Shown in pieces: positions 42,960 to 51,195 of a stretch of 59,352 nt of DNA. The stretch comes from Alphaproteobacteria bacterium (GTDB lineage: Bacteria; Pseudomonadota; Alphaproteobacteria; MPNO01; UBA2964). The notes beneath the pieces were generated by a model. That model saw only the letters and a list, made by a program, of their open reading frames with translations. It ran no database searches and had not been told where the DNA came from. Numbering within the stretch: the stretch's first letter is position 1; each line of letters opens with the position of its first letter. The stretch spans positions 1-59,352 of the forward strand of contig WHUE01000015.1 in NCBI GenBank assembly GCA_009377375.1, given 5' to 3'. A program made the translations under genes and the position numbers.

Positions 42960-43282
42960 CCTTCGGCGACCGTGTTATCCACATTGTGACAGGATGGTGA
43001 CTGCGGGTGACGTTTCTGTGGCCGATCCGAGGAGGCGCGGACGGGCCGTTCGGTAGCCCATGTTTATCAATGGGTTAGCGGTGCCCAAATTTCGGGCAGC
43101 GGAAAGAATGTGTAAGGCTTCCAAGGCGGTAACCGTCCCAAAACGGAGGAATTCCACGGGCTTATCCACCGGTGCTGGGGATAGCGCTCACCTCCCGGCG
43201 CCTTCCTTGCGAGGGTTGCGCCTGGCGCCGCATCGCACCGACAATGGCGCGCATGACGGGGCGCGAACGGGGAAGGGACAGG

Positions 43283-44023
43283 ATGGATCCGATCGACGAG
43301 CTGGTGATCGCCAACCGGGTGCTGGCGGACCAGGGGGTGGTGGACGCCTACGGCCATGTCAGCATGCGCGCGCCGGACAATCCGCAGCATTACCTCATCG
43401 CCCGGTCGGTGCCGCCGGAGCTGGTGACGCGGGACGACATCTTCAGGCTGGATCTCGACAGCAACCCGGTCGAGCCGACCGACGAGGGCATGTATCTCGA
43501 GCGCTTCATCCACGGCGAGATCTACCGGGAGCGCGCGGACGTGAACGCGGTGGTGCACAACCACTCGCCGTCGGTGATCCCGTTCGGGGTGACGGACCGG
43601 CCGCTCCGCCCGCTGGTCAACACCGGCGCCTTCATCGGGCTCGGCGTGCCCACCTTCGAGATCAGGGACTTCCAGGAGTCCGGCGACCTGCTGATCAGCT
43701 CGCCGGCGCTCGGCCGCGCGCTGGCGGAGGTGCTGGACGAGGCCCCGGCGGCGCTGATGCGCGGCCACGGCGCGACGGTGGTGGCGGATTCCCTGCCGCT
43801 GGTCTGTGTGCGCAGCATCTACCTGGAGGTGTCGGCGAAGCTCCAGATGCAGGCGATGACGGTCGGCGGGCCCAACGGCCGCGTGGTTTATCTGGACGAC
43901 GAGGAGGTGCGCGAGATCGTCGCCCGCCAGGACGGCAAGCGCACCTGGGAACGGCCCTGGACCCTGTGGCGCGCCCGCGCCATTGCCGCGCTGAAGGCCG
44001 AGGCCGCGCTGCTCGAAGGGTGA
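43283..44023 (+). CDS. Class II aldolase/adducin-family protein
   Basis: 246 residues from ATG 43283 after AAGGGACAGG. The N-terminal zinc-binding region has YGHVSMRAPDNPQHYLI, and VVHNHSPSVIPFG and MRGHGATVVAD supply the His ligands expected in the class II aldolase domain. Members are sugar-phosphate aldolases, epimerases or decarboxylases of hydroxy acids. It stands alone between the gene-poor region and the Rrf2 gene, so the substrate is not indicated. Confidence 0.87.
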   Translation: MDPIDELVIANRVLADQGVVDAYGHVSMRAPDNPQHYLIARSVPPELVTRDDIFRLDLDSNPVEPTDEGMYLERFIHGEIYRERADVNAVVHNHSPSVIPFGVTDRPLRPLVNTGAFIGLGVPTFEIRDFQESGDLLISSPALGRALAEVLDEAPAALMRGHGATVVADSLPLVCVRSIYLEVSAKLQMQAMTVGGPNGRVVYLDDEEVREIVARQDGKRTWERPWTLWRARAIAALKAEAALLEG

Positions 44024-44142
44024 GTCGCGCCGACCATACTCCGGAACGGAACCGGGCGGTCCGGGTGGGATGATCGACGATACGCCGATGACAGCGTAAT
44101 GGCCCGTTAACCGGCAGCCCCGGCGCGGCGCGGTTCGTGGCG

Positions 44143-44583
44143 TCACCCCGGCGCCGGCCCGGCGGCGTCCTGGCGCTGGCGCTGGATCAGCTTGAACATG
44201 GTGTCGAGCGTGATCGAGCGCAGCGTGGCCTCGGTGATCGCGTCGATCTCGTCCAGGACCTGGCGCAGCGCCTGACCGGCGGGCGTGGCCTCTCCGGGCT
44301 CGCGCGCCGGCGCGCGCGCGTTGCCGCGGACATTTTCGAAGATCTGGATGACGTCCATCAGCGTGGTGCGCTTGGCGTTGCCGGCGAAGCGGAACCCGCC
44401 GCCCGCGCCGCGCACGGATTCGACCACCCCGGCGCGGCCGAGGTCGCGCATCACCTTCGCCAGGTGGTTGATCGAGATGCCGTATTTCTCCGCGATGGCG
44501 GAGGCGGTGATCTGGTTCTCCGGGTTGCCGGCCAGCTCCAGCGTGGCGTAGAGCGCGATCCGCGTGGCGGTCTGCAGTCGCAT
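44143..44583 (-). CDS. Rrf2-family regulator lacking cluster cysteines
   Basis: 146 residues. The winged HTH has MRLQTATRIALYATLEL and SAIAEKYGISINHLAKVMRDLG, and GAGGGFRFAG is the wing typical of Rrf2. No cysteines occur in the sensor region, so it does not sense through an Fe-S cluster in the usual way. It lies 13 bp after the GNAT gene on the same strand. A 24-bp dyad at 45107-45130 in front of the operon is the probable autoregulatory site. Confidence 0.85.
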   Translation of the reverse strand: MRLQTATRIALYATLELAGNPENQITASAIAEKYGISINHLAKVMRDLGRAGVVESVRGAGGGFRFAGNAKRTTLMDVIQIFENVRGNARAPAREPGEATPAGQALRQVLDEIDAITEATLRSITLDTMFKLIQRQRQDAAGPAPG

Positions 44584-44596
44584 CGGCGCGCGCTCC

Positions 44597-45073
44597 TCAG
44601 TCCAGCTCTTTCTCGAGCTCGATATAGGGGCCGGCCATCATGCCGTGGCTGCGGAAGAACGCCATCAGCAGATGGTTGTCGCGCGCCAGCATGGTCCGCA
44701 TGCGCTTCACCCCCGCCTCGCGGAACCGCTCCGCGATGGCGTCCATCAGCCGGCTGCCGATGCCGCCCAGCCGCAGCTCGGGATCGACGGTGAGCGCGAA
44801 CACCCAGCCGCAGGGCGGCGAGCCGAACTCCCACGCCCGCACCTCGCCGATGCTGAACCCGGCGAGCCGCGCAGCCCCGTCGGGCCCCGCGATCTCGGCG
44901 ACGAGGAACGGCAGCTCCTTTCCGCGGCGGCTGTAGAGCTCTCGCCAGTAGCGCTCCTTCTCCAGCCCGGTGACGCGCGCATCCAGCGCGATCACCGCCG
45001 GCAGGTCGTCCTCGCGCCCGTCGCGCAGCGTGACCGGCGCCGTCTCAGCCCTGCTTTCCGCCGCCGAATCCAT
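44597..45073 (-). CDS. GNAT-family N-acetyltransferase
   Basis: 158 residues from ATG 45071-45073, after GGAGAG; longer frames to 45106 and 45196 would run into the operator dyad. VTLRDGREDDLPAVIALDARV starts the fold and VDPELRLGGIGSRLMDAI is the acetyl-CoA loop (R/Q-x-x-G-x-G/A). DNHLLMAFFRSHGM is the fourth motif. The acceptor is unknown. It is co-transcribed with an Rrf2 regulator and divergent from a cupin gene. Confidence 0.85.
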   Translation of the reverse strand: MDSAAESRAETAPVTLRDGREDDLPAVIALDARVTGLEKERYWRELYSRRGKELPFLVAEIAGPDGAARLAGFSIGEVRAWEFGSPPCGWVFALTVDPELRLGGIGSRLMDAIAERFREAGVKRMRTMLARDNHLLMAFFRSHGMMAGPYIELEKELD

Positions 45074-45106
45074 CGGGCCTCTCTCCTTCGCAGGCGTGAC
45101 ATCCAT

Positions 45107-45130
45107 AATTCGGTATTCTAGTACCGAATT
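45107..45130. promoter_or_regulatory. Inverted repeat, candidate Rrf2 operator
   Basis: Arms AATTCGGTA (45107-45115) and TACCGAATT (45122-45130) are perfect complements around TTCTAG. The site is in the divergent gap between the GNAT/Rrf2 operon and the cupin gene and probably controls both. The GTA-TAC inner bases resemble the GGTATT palindrome near the NsrR-like gene. Confidence 0.6.
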
Positions 45131-45308
45131 GATCGGAAGGAAACAGCCCGTTGATTTGCCGCGGCTTTCCGCAGTGCGGGCGGGGCGCTGCGGCAATATG
45201 TGTCAACCGTTCGCGCGTCCCGCCGATTGCCAGCGGCCGCCGGACGTCCCATTTTGCAAGTGCGAACCGGGCCGCAGGGCCCCGGCTCAATCAGGAAAGG
45301 AACACGAT

Positions 45309-45791
45309 ATGGATGGCACGGTCACCGGAACGCGTCGCGAGGTGGTGACGATCGATGGCAGGAACACCACCATCGAGCGCCCGGTCTCGCCGCTGGACGG
45401 CATCAAGGTCGAAGGGGCGGCCCCGGCGCTGCTCAACATGCTGAACCTGCTCGACCCGAAGTTCCGGCCGGACAACTACAACAAGGCCGACGGCTCGCCG
45501 CTGCGCCTGTTCGACAGCGAGGCGCTGAAGATCGACGTGTCCAAGCGCAGCAAGGAGGACATGGGGTTCTGGCACCGCAACGTCGATTACCACGAGATCA
45601 TCATCTGCTTCCGCGGCGCGCTGGGCTGGGAGACCGAGCTCGGCACCGTCACGCTGCGCGAGGGCGAGATGATCCTGATCCCCAAGGGGATCACCCACCG
45701 CTCCATGCTGTGCGAGGAGTCGGCCGAGGAGAACGTGCTGATCGAGCTGAAGGTGCGCGACGCGCTGCAGTATGTCGGCGACAGGAAGTAG
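45309..45791 (+). CDS. Cupin-domain protein (homogentisate-dioxygenase-like N-terminal type)
   Basis: 160 residues from ATG 45309 after GGAAAGGAA. The cupin core is WHRNVDYHEIIICFRG and TVTLREGEMILIPKGITHRSM, with His and Glu positions that could bind a metal. LIELKVRDALQYVGDRK ends it. It is divergent from the Rrf2/GNAT operon and shares its control region, so it may belong to the same response. No substrate is evident. Confidence 0.8.
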   Translation: MDGTVTGTRREVVTIDGRNTTIERPVSPLDGIKVEGAAPALLNMLNLLDPKFRPDNYNKADGSPLRLFDSEALKIDVSKRSKEDMGFWHRNVDYHEIIICFRGALGWETELGTVTLREGEMILIPKGITHRSMLCEESAEENVLIELKVRDALQYVGDRK

Positions 45792-45800
45792 CGGCTGCCG

Positions 45801-45826
45801 CGGAGGCCGCTACTCGGCGGCCTCCG
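45801..45826. terminator. Hairpin between convergent cupin and VOC genes
   Basis: CGGAGGCCG (45801-45809) pairs with CGGCCTCCG (45818-45826). The cupin stop is 10 bp to the left, and the VOC stop lies within the loop. No T-run is seen. Position suggests a bidirectional end of transcription. Confidence 0.4.
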
Positions 45827-46208
45827 TCGCTTTCGCCGGCACCACGTCCTTGACCGCCCCGGCCCACCCGTTATGGGTCAGGTCGAACACGAATCCTTCG
45901 GGCGACCTGAACTTGGCCTCGTAGAACGACAGGTTCGATGTCGGCCGGCCGGTGAGGTATTTCGCGCCGGCGGCTTCTGCCTGCTTCTGGGCCTCGTCCA
46001 GGTCGTCGCACCACATGCCGAAATGGGCGACGCCGAGCGGCTCGTCGTCGCGCTCCTGCTCCAGCAGCGCGATGTTGATGGTGCCGTCCGAGACGTAGAG
46101 CCCCCGCCGCGCGGTGCCCGCGCGGCTCATGCCGAACGCCTTCTCGAAAAACGTCGCGGTCTCCTCGGCGTTCTTCACGATGATCGCGATGTGGCGCATC
46201 TTCGCCAT
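45810..46208 (-). CDS. VOC-superfamily protein (epimerase/lactoylglutathione-lyase-like)
   Basis: 132 residues. MRHIAIIVKNAEETATFFEKAFG opens the first module with a His ligand, and GVAHFGMWCDDLDEAQKQAEAAG and RSPEGFVFDLTHNG form the second. Resemblance to methylmalonyl-CoA epimerase-like proteins is general only. The gene converges on the cupin gene. Its function is not assignable from sequence. Confidence 0.85.
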   Translation of the reverse strand: MAKMRHIAIIVKNAEETATFFEKAFGMSRAGTARRGLYVSDGTINIALLEQERDDEPLGVAHFGMWCDDLDEAQKQAEAAGAKYLTGRPTSNLSFYEAKFRSPEGFVFDLTHNGWAGAVKDVVPAKATEAAE

Positions 46209-46283
46209 TTGGGCCTCCCTGTCTGGCGCGCGGTGTCCTCGCCGGGAGGATAGTCCCGAAGTCGGGCGGCTGTAACGCGAAAA

Positions 46284-46502
46284 TCAGCCCCCCTGCCGCT
46301 CCTCCAGCATCTCGATGGTGATGTCGATCTGGCTGCGCAGCTTGCGCAGCCAGGTGATGACCTCGCGGAAATCCTCCTCGGAGTATTCCTCCCTGAAGAC
46401 CTCGTGCTCCATCATCAGCTTCGCCAGAATCTCCACGAACTGAAGCTGGTCCGGATCGAGCTTTTCCAAGTCTGTTCCTTTCGCAAATGCGGTTCCGTCC
46501 AT
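46284..46502 (-). CDS. Small acidic protein of unknown function
   Basis: 72 residues, strongly acidic and helical: DLEKLDPDQLQFVEILAKLM and SEEDFREVITWLRKLR. No signal peptide or membrane helix is seen, and no family is recognised. The composition is protein-like rather than antisense noise. It is divergent from the TauE/SafE gene. Confidence 0.55.
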   Translation of the reverse strand: MDGTAFAKGTDLEKLDPDQLQFVEILAKLMMEHEVFREEYSEEDFREVITWLRKLRSQIDITIEMLEERQGG

Positions 46503-46678
46503 TCAAGGCGAACCGTGCCGGTGAAGTAAAGGACGGATGTCCGCCCCTTGGCGGATCGCGCGGGGCGGGGTATTCACTGTGCGCCGCGGGGGTCTCCGTC
46601 GGCGCATCCTGGGGCAAATACGGACGGCGGGGCGTGGAAGCGATCACGGGTTTAATCACCCAGGGGGACGGCGTGACC

Positions 46679-47407
46679 ATGCCGGTCTTCTGGATCATGT
46701 GCGGCGTCTCCTTCATCGGCAGCCTGGTGGCGGCGATGTGGGGGCTGGGCGGCGGCGCGCTGGTGCTCGCCGTCATGGCGCTCTACTTCCCGCCGGCGGC
46801 GATGATCCCGCTGCACGGCGTGGTGCAGTTCGGCTCCAATTTCGGCCGTGCGATGATCATGTGGCGCGAGGTGCTGTGGACGCTGGTGCCGGCCTTTCTG
46901 GTCGGCACCGTCCTCGGCGCGATGATCGGGGCCAATACGGTGATGGCGCTGCCGACCCCGGTGCTGCAGATCGTGGTCGCGCTGTTCATCCTCTACGCGG
47001 CCTGGGCGCCGAAGTTCAAGGGCGGGGCGCCGTCCCAGCCCAAGTTCTTCGTCGTCGGCGCGCTCGGCGCCTTCACCACCATGTTCGTCGGCGCGACCGG
47101 GCCGCTGATCGCGCCCTTCGTCGGCGCCGCTTCGGACGACCGGCACAAGGTGGTGGCGACCCACGGCATGCTGATGACCTTCCAGCACGGGTTCAAATGC
47201 ATCGCCTTCGGGATCGTCGGCTTCGCCTTCGCGCCCTATATCGCGCTGCTCGCGGGGATGCTGGGCTTCGGCTTCCTCGGCACGGTCGCCGGGCGGCACG
47301 TGCTGCTGCGCATGCGCGAGGACATCTTCCGCACCGGGTTCAAGATCGTGCTCACCGCCCTCGCCATCCGCCTCGGCTACGGCGCGATCGGCAAGCTCGT
47401 AGGATAG
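46679..47407 (+). CDS. TSUP (TauE/SafE) family permease
   Basis: 242 residues with about eight membrane helices. MWGLGGGALVLAVMALYFPP and GVVQFGSNFGRAMIMW are the first half, and GAFTTMFVGATGPLIAPFV and MLMTFQHGFKCIAFG the second, matching the internal repeat of TSUP proteins. Members export sulfite or sulfonates or import thiosulfate. The Xsc pathway in this window needs a sulfite outlet, but the gene is 27 kb away, so the link is speculative. An earlier start at 46487 lacks membrane-protein character. Confidence 0.85.
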   Translation: MPVFWIMCGVSFIGSLVAAMWGLGGGALVLAVMALYFPPAAMIPLHGVVQFGSNFGRAMIMWREVLWTLVPAFLVGTVLGAMIGANTVMALPTPVLQIVVALFILYAAWAPKFKGGAPSQPKFFVVGALGAFTTMFVGATGPLIAPFVGAASDDRHKVVATHGMLMTFQHGFKCIAFGIVGFAFAPYIALLAGMLGFGFLGTVAGRHVLLRMREDIFRTGFKIVLTALAIRLGYGAIGKLVG

Positions 47408-47528
47408 GCTTTTCTCTGGCGCCGTGGCCGGCCCGCTCCCCCGCCCCGCCACCCCGAGGATACTGGCGTTGGGTGGCCGGGCGGGGGAGCGGGCCGGTGC
47501 CGGGTCCGCGTCAGCGGATCGACCGACC

Positions 47529-48611
47529 CTACCCCGCGGGAAAGAACCGCCGCGTGCGGTTGGCGAAGGCGACCAGCGACAGCATCACCGGCACCTCGAC
47601 CAGCACGCCGACGACCGTGGCCAGCGCCGCGCCCGAACCCAGCCCGAACAGGCTGATGGCGACCGCGACGGCCAGCTCGAAGAAATTCGACGTGCCGATC
47701 AGCGCACAGGGGGCGGCGACCGGATAGGGGATGCGCCACGCCCAGGCGGCGGCGTAGGCGATGGCGAAGATGCCGTAGGCCTGGATCACCAGCGGCGCCG
47801 CGATCAGCGCGATCAGCATCGGGCGGTCCAGGATCACCTGGCCCTGGAAGCCGAACAGCAGCACCACCGTGGCCAGCAGCCCGAGCACCGAGACCGGCTT
47901 GATCGCGCCGGTGAACCGCGCGACCGCCGCCTCGCCGCCGCCATTGGCGCGGTCGCGGGCAATCAGGCGCTGGCGGGTCCACGCCCCCGCCGCCAGCGGA
48001 ATGACGACATAGAGCCCGACCGACAGCAGCAGCGTTTCCCACGGCACGGTCAGGTCGGTGACGCCGAGCAGCAGCGCGACGATGGGCGCGAAGGCGAAGA
48101 TCATGATGACGTCGTTCACCGACACCTGCACCAGCGTGTAGGTCGCGTCGCCGCGGGTGAGCTGCGACCAGACGAACACCATCGCGGTGCAGGGCGCGGC
48201 GCCCAGAAGGATCAGCCCGGCGATGTACTGCTGCGCGTCCGCCGGCGCGATCATGTCGGCGAACAGCACCTCGAAGAACAGCACGCCGAGCGCCGCCATC
48301 GTGAACGGCTTGATCAGCCAGTTGACCGCCACGGTGACGATCAGCCCCTTCGGCCGGTCGCCGATATGGCGCAGGCTGGCGAAGTCCACGTTCACCATCA
48401 TCGGATAGACCATCGCCCAGATCAGCGCGGCGACGACCAGGTTCACCTTCGCGTATTCCAGCGCCGCCAGCGTCTCGAACGCGCCAGGCGCGACGTTGCC
48501 GAGCCACAGCCCCGCGCCAATGCAGAGCGCGACCCAGACCGACAGCCATTTCTCGAAAAAGCCGATGCCGCTGGCGGGCGGCGCGGTCGCGGCCAGTGTG
48601 GTGTCGGTCAT
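47529..48611 (-). CDS. acr3: Arsenite efflux permease ACR3
   Basis: 360 residues with ten membrane helices. The essential Cys is in [16 protein letters not shown], and [15 protein letters not shown] and [18 protein letters not shown] are conserved ACR3 segments. It exports As(OH)2O- or arsenite using the proton gradient. It is the last gene of the arsR-arsI-arsC-acr3 operon, 32 bp after arsC. Confidence 0.93.
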   Translation of the reverse strand: MTDTTLAATAPPASGIGFFEKWLSVWVALCIGAGLWLGNVAPGAFETLAALEYAKVNLVVAALIWAMVYPMMVNVDFASLRHIGDRPKGLIVTVAVNWLIKPFTMAALGVLFFEVLFADMIAPADAQQYIAGLILLGAAPCTAMVFVWSQLTRGDATYTLVQVSVNDVIMIFAFAPIVALLLGVTDLTVPWETLLLSVGLYVVIPLAAGAWTRQRLIARDRANGGGEAAVARFTGAIKPVSVLGLLATVVLLFGFQGQVILDRPMLIALIAAPLVIQAYGIFAIAYAAAWAWRIPYPVAAPCALIGTSNFFELAVAVAISLFGLGSGAALATVVGVLVEVPVMLSLVAFANRTRRFFPAG

Positions 48612-48643
48612 GGATCCTCGCTGTACGGGGGAGGGGGCGGCGG

Positions 48644-49156
48644 TCAGGCGCTTTCGGACAGGTCGCTGCCGATTTCCCGCACGCGCCGCTGCAGCGTCAG
48701 CCGGTCGAGCGAGGCCATCGGCAGGGCGACGAAGATGCCGATGCGCCGCCCCAGCATGGCGTAGACCTCGGCAAAGGCGGCGCGGCGGACGGCTTCCGTG
48801 CCTTCGGCGGCGGCCGGGTCCGGCAGCGGCCAGTGTGCGGTCATCGGCTGGCCGGGCCAGACGGGGCAGACCTCGCCGGCGGCGTTGTCGCAGACGGTGA
48901 AGACGAAATCCATCGCCGGCGCCTCCGCCCGCGCGAACTCGTCCCAGCTCTTGGAGCGCAGCGCGTCGGTCGGGTGGCCGACCGCCGCCAGCAGGTCGAG
49001 CGCGTAAGGGTGGACCTCGCCGGCCGGATGGCTGCCGGCACTCCAGGCGGCGAACCGCCCCCCACCCAGCCGGTTCATCACGCATTCGGCCATGATGCTG
49101 CGCGCCGAGTTGCCGGTGCACAGGAACAGCACGTTGTATGTCTTTTCCTCAGTCAC
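48644..49156 (-). CDS. arsC: Arsenate reductase, LMW-PTP (thioredoxin-coupled) type
   Basis: 170 residues. The nucleophile loop is [11 protein letters not shown] (C13, C-x5-R), and [17 protein letters not shown] carries the further Cys pair of the redox relay. LPDPAAAEG is the acid loop. It reduces arsenate to arsenite for ACR3 export. The gene is 15 bp after arsI. Confidence 0.93.
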   Translation of the reverse strand: MTEEKTYNVLFLCTGNSARSIMAECVMNRLGGGRFAAWSAGSHPAGEVHPYALDLLAAVGHPTDALRSKSWDEFARAEAPAMDFVFTVCDNAAGEVCPVWPGQPMTAHWPLPDPAAAEGTEAVRRAAFAEVYAMLGRRIGIFVALPMASLDRLTLQRRVREIGSDLSESA

Positions 49157-49171
49157 GGAGGACTCCCCGTC

Positions 49172-49615
49172 TCACGCGCCGGTGCAGCAGGCGGCATCCT
49201 CGGCGGCTGCGCGCGGCGCCGTGTTCTCGCCGTAAGCCGTCTCCTGGCCGTGGGTGAAGAAGGTTTCCCACAGCACGCCGTGCGGGTCGGCGACCCAGCT
49301 CTTGTCGGAGCGCGCGAAGCAGCAATGCGCGCCGGTCTGGTCGCGCGTCTGCGTGCCCGCCGCCCGCAGCCGCGCGGCCAGGCCGGACAGCTCGTCCGGG
49401 CTCTCCACCTGGATGCCGAGATGGTCGAGACCGGTGTTGCCGGCCCTGCCGGCGCGGGCGTCGAGGACGAAATTCACCCTCGGGTCGTCCAGCATCCACT
49501 TGGCGTAGCCGTCCTCGCGCAGGGTCGGCGGCGCATCGAACAGCGTGGCGTAGAACCCGATTGTGCGGTCCATCGCCTCCTCGGCGACGGCGAGCGATAC
49601 ATGAAGCCGTTTCAT
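49172..49615 (-). CDS. arsI: ArsI-like C-As lyase (VOC dioxygenase)
   Basis: 147 residues from ATG 49613-49615. KRLHVSLAVAEEAMDRTIGFYATLF is the start, GLDHLGIQVES the second His region, and GAHCCFARSDKSW carries the vicinal Cys pair used by ArsI to bind methylarsenite. WETFFTHG has the Glu ligand and the tail ends with another CC pair. ArsI demethylates trivalent organoarsenicals to arsenite. The adjacent CadI-type VOC proteins are close relatives, but the ars operon favours ArsI. Confidence 0.88.
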   Translation of the reverse strand: MKRLHVSLAVAEEAMDRTIGFYATLFDAPPTLREDGYAKWMLDDPRVNFVLDARAGRAGNTGLDHLGIQVESPDELSGLAARLRAAGTQTRDQTGAHCCFARSDKSWVADPHGVLWETFFTHGQETAYGENTAPRAAAEDAACCTGA

Positions 49616-49628
49616 CGTTCCGGTCTCC

Positions 49629-49970
49629 TCAGCCTGTCTTGCGGGCGGCGGCCGGCTCCGCGGCGGGCAGGGCGCACGCCGCCGGATTGCCGGCACAGCA
49701 GTTCTCGGTCAGGAAATCCAGCAGGTCGGTCATCGCGCCGTAATTCGCCGAATAGATCAGCGAGCGCCCGTCGCGCCGGCAGCCGATAAGCCCGGCGACC
49801 TTCAACTCCTTCAGGTGGAAGGAAAGCGTCGCGGCGGGCAGGTTCAGCTTCGCGGCCACCGCGCCGGCCGGCAGCCCCTCCGCCCCTGCCGCGACCAGCG
49901 CCCGGAAAACGGCGAGCCGGTTCTCCTGGGCCAGGGCGGTCAGCGCGGCGACGACTGTATTCATTTCCAT
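49629..49970 (-). CDS. arsR: ArsR-family As(III)-responsive repressor
   Basis: 113 residues from ATG 49968-49970 (49964 is also possible). The winged HTH includes AVAAKLNLPAATLSFHLKELKVAGLIGCRRDGRSLIYS in residues about 37-74. There is no CxC in the recognition helix. Instead a C-terminal set C91, C92 and C99 (ENCCAGNPAAC) gives an Acidithiobacillus-type arsenite site. It controls the operon reading from this gene through acr3. Confidence 0.9.
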   Translation of the reverse strand: MEMNTVVAALTALAQENRLAVFRALVAAGAEGLPAGAVAAKLNLPAATLSFHLKELKVAGLIGCRRDGRSLIYSANYGAMTDLLDFLTENCCAGNPAACALPAAEPAAARKTG

Positions 49971-49982
49971 AATTGTAGAAAT
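49963..49982. promoter_or_regulatory. Candidate ArsR operator dyad
   Basis: ATTTC (49963-49967) and GAAAT (49978-49982) form an inverted repeat around an AT-rich 10-nt centre at the start of arsR, in a short AT-rich patch. The arms are short, and overlap with the start codon makes this tentative. Confidence 0.4.
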
Positions 49983-50135
49983 ATAGAAATCTTGGCCGCG
50001 CGTCAAGCGGCTTCTGTCCCCGGGGGACAGAAAATTGTTCCACGTGGTTACTGGCTCCGGGGGGGGGCTGGTGGCGGTTGCGTGCAGCGTATCAACCCGC
50101 CGCGCGCGACGATACGCGCCATGACGGATCGGGTC

Positions 50136-51098
50136 CTAGCCCGGCGGCAGGAGGCAGCTTTCGAGGGAGCCGGCGAGCCCGTCCATCAGCGCGAACCACG
50201 CGTCGGGGCCGGGCGGGATGCGCGCGCCCAGCGGGTCGAGCGTGCCGGCGCGCGCGCCGGTGCCGTCTATGATCGTATGCACGAGCGCCGGCTCGAACTG
50301 CGGCTCGGCGAACACGCAGCGCGCGCCGGCCTGAGCGATCGCCGCGCGGATCTGCTGCAGTCGGCGGATGCCGGGCTGGCGGTCGGGCGCCACCGTCACC
50401 GCGCCGGCGGGGCTGAGGGCGAACGCGTCCTCGAAATAACGATAGGCGTCGTGGAACACGATGTACGGCTTGTCGCGCAGCGGGGCGAGGCGCGCGCGCA
50501 GCCCGGTCTCCAGCGCCTCGATGCGCGCCGCCAGCGCCTTCGCGTTCGCGGCATAGCGCGCGGTGTTGGCGGGGTCGGCCTCGGACAGCGCGGCGGCGGC
50601 CCGGGCGACGATGGCGCGGGCGTTGGCGGGGGCGAGCCACAGGTGGAAATCGGTTTCCGGCCCGGCTTCATGGGGGCGTTCGCCGTCCCGGTCGTGACTG
50701 TGGTCGTGCGCGTCGGGCTCCCAGCGCCCGCCGCGCCGGGCGGCGACGAGGCGGATGCCGGGCGCGGTCGAGGCGGTCACGACGCGCGCGGCCGGCAGCG
50801 CGGCCAGCGGCTTGCTCAGGAACGATTCGAAGCGCGGATCGACCAGGAACACCAGCCGCGAAGCGGCCAGGGCGCGCGCGTCCGACGGGCGCAGGACATA
50901 GCCGTGGGGCGAACCTGTGCGCAGCAGCAGCGCCGGCGCGCCCACGCCCTGCATCACTGCGGCCACCAGCCCGTGCAGCGGCGGGATCGAGACCGCGACC
51001 GCCGGCGGTTCCGCCGCCCGCCCGGCCGCCGGGGCGAGCAGCAGCAGCGACATCGCGATCCGGAGGGCCATCCGGTTCGGGGTGGGCATCGTAGGCAA
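50136..51098 (-). CDS. znuA: Zinc ABC transporter substrate-binding protein
   Basis: 320 residues with an N-terminal signal (RIAMSLLLLAPAAGRAAE). The first metal His is in SIPPLHGLVAAV and the next in TGSPHGYVLRPSDA. A His/Asp-rich loop (AHDHSHDRDGERPH) about residue 130-145 and FHDAYRYFED, with its His, follow. It captures Zn2+ in the periplasm for ZnuBC. It is divergent from zur-znuC-znuB with a perfect Zur-like palindrome between. Confidence 0.92.
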   Translation of the reverse strand: MPTMPTPNRMALRIAMSLLLLAPAAGRAAEPPAVAVSIPPLHGLVAAVMQGVGAPALLLRTGSPHGYVLRPSDARALAASRLVFLVDPRFESFLSKPLAALPAARVVTASTAPGIRLVAARRGGRWEPDAHDHSHDRDGERPHEAGPETDFHLWLAPANARAIVARAAAALSEADPANTARYAANAKALAARIEALETGLRARLAPLRDKPYIVFHDAYRYFEDAFALSPAGAVTVAPDRQPGIRRLQQIRAAIAQAGARCVFAEPQFEPALVHTIIDGTGARAGTLDPLGARIPPGPDAWFALMDGLAGSLESCLLPPG

Positions 51099-51140
51099 GG
51101 CGAATCCTCGGTGGCCGGGGCTGGTGCGTCGAGCTGTTTA

Positions 51141-51155
51141 TGTTATATTATAACA
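51141..51155. promoter_or_regulatory. Zur box
   Basis: TGTTATATTATAACA is a perfect 15-bp palindrome in the 97-bp gap between znuA and zur. It matches the core of the Zur consensus GTTATANTATAAC known from alphaproteobacteria. Zinc-loaded Zur is expected to repress both divergent units from it. Confidence 0.88.
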
Positions 51156-51195
51156 ATCTCTGTCAATCCCGCCCGAATTCCGCCGAGGTTGCGCC

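Larger units (their letters stand above)
42780..43282. other. Gene-poor 500-bp region with terminator, hairpin and two DnaA-box-like sites
   Basis: No convincing gene is seen. From left to right it holds a moderately AT-rich stretch (42865-42900), a terminator-like hairpin and T-run (42911-42936), a second perfect hairpin (42939-42959), a consensus DnaA box TTATCCACA (42975-42983) and a near match TTATCCACC (43162-43170). A minus-strand frame 42975-43169 lacks any recognisable homology. Confidence 0.55.

Noticed and set aside
42975-43169. 64-codon minus-strand frame
   Set aside because: No homology, no ribosome site and it overlaps both DnaA-box-like motifs in an otherwise non-coding gap.
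42975-43170. Chromosomal replication origin at the DnaA-box-like sites
   Set aside because: Only one perfect box and one near match, no cluster, no strong AT-rich unwinding element and none of the usual origin-linked genes.
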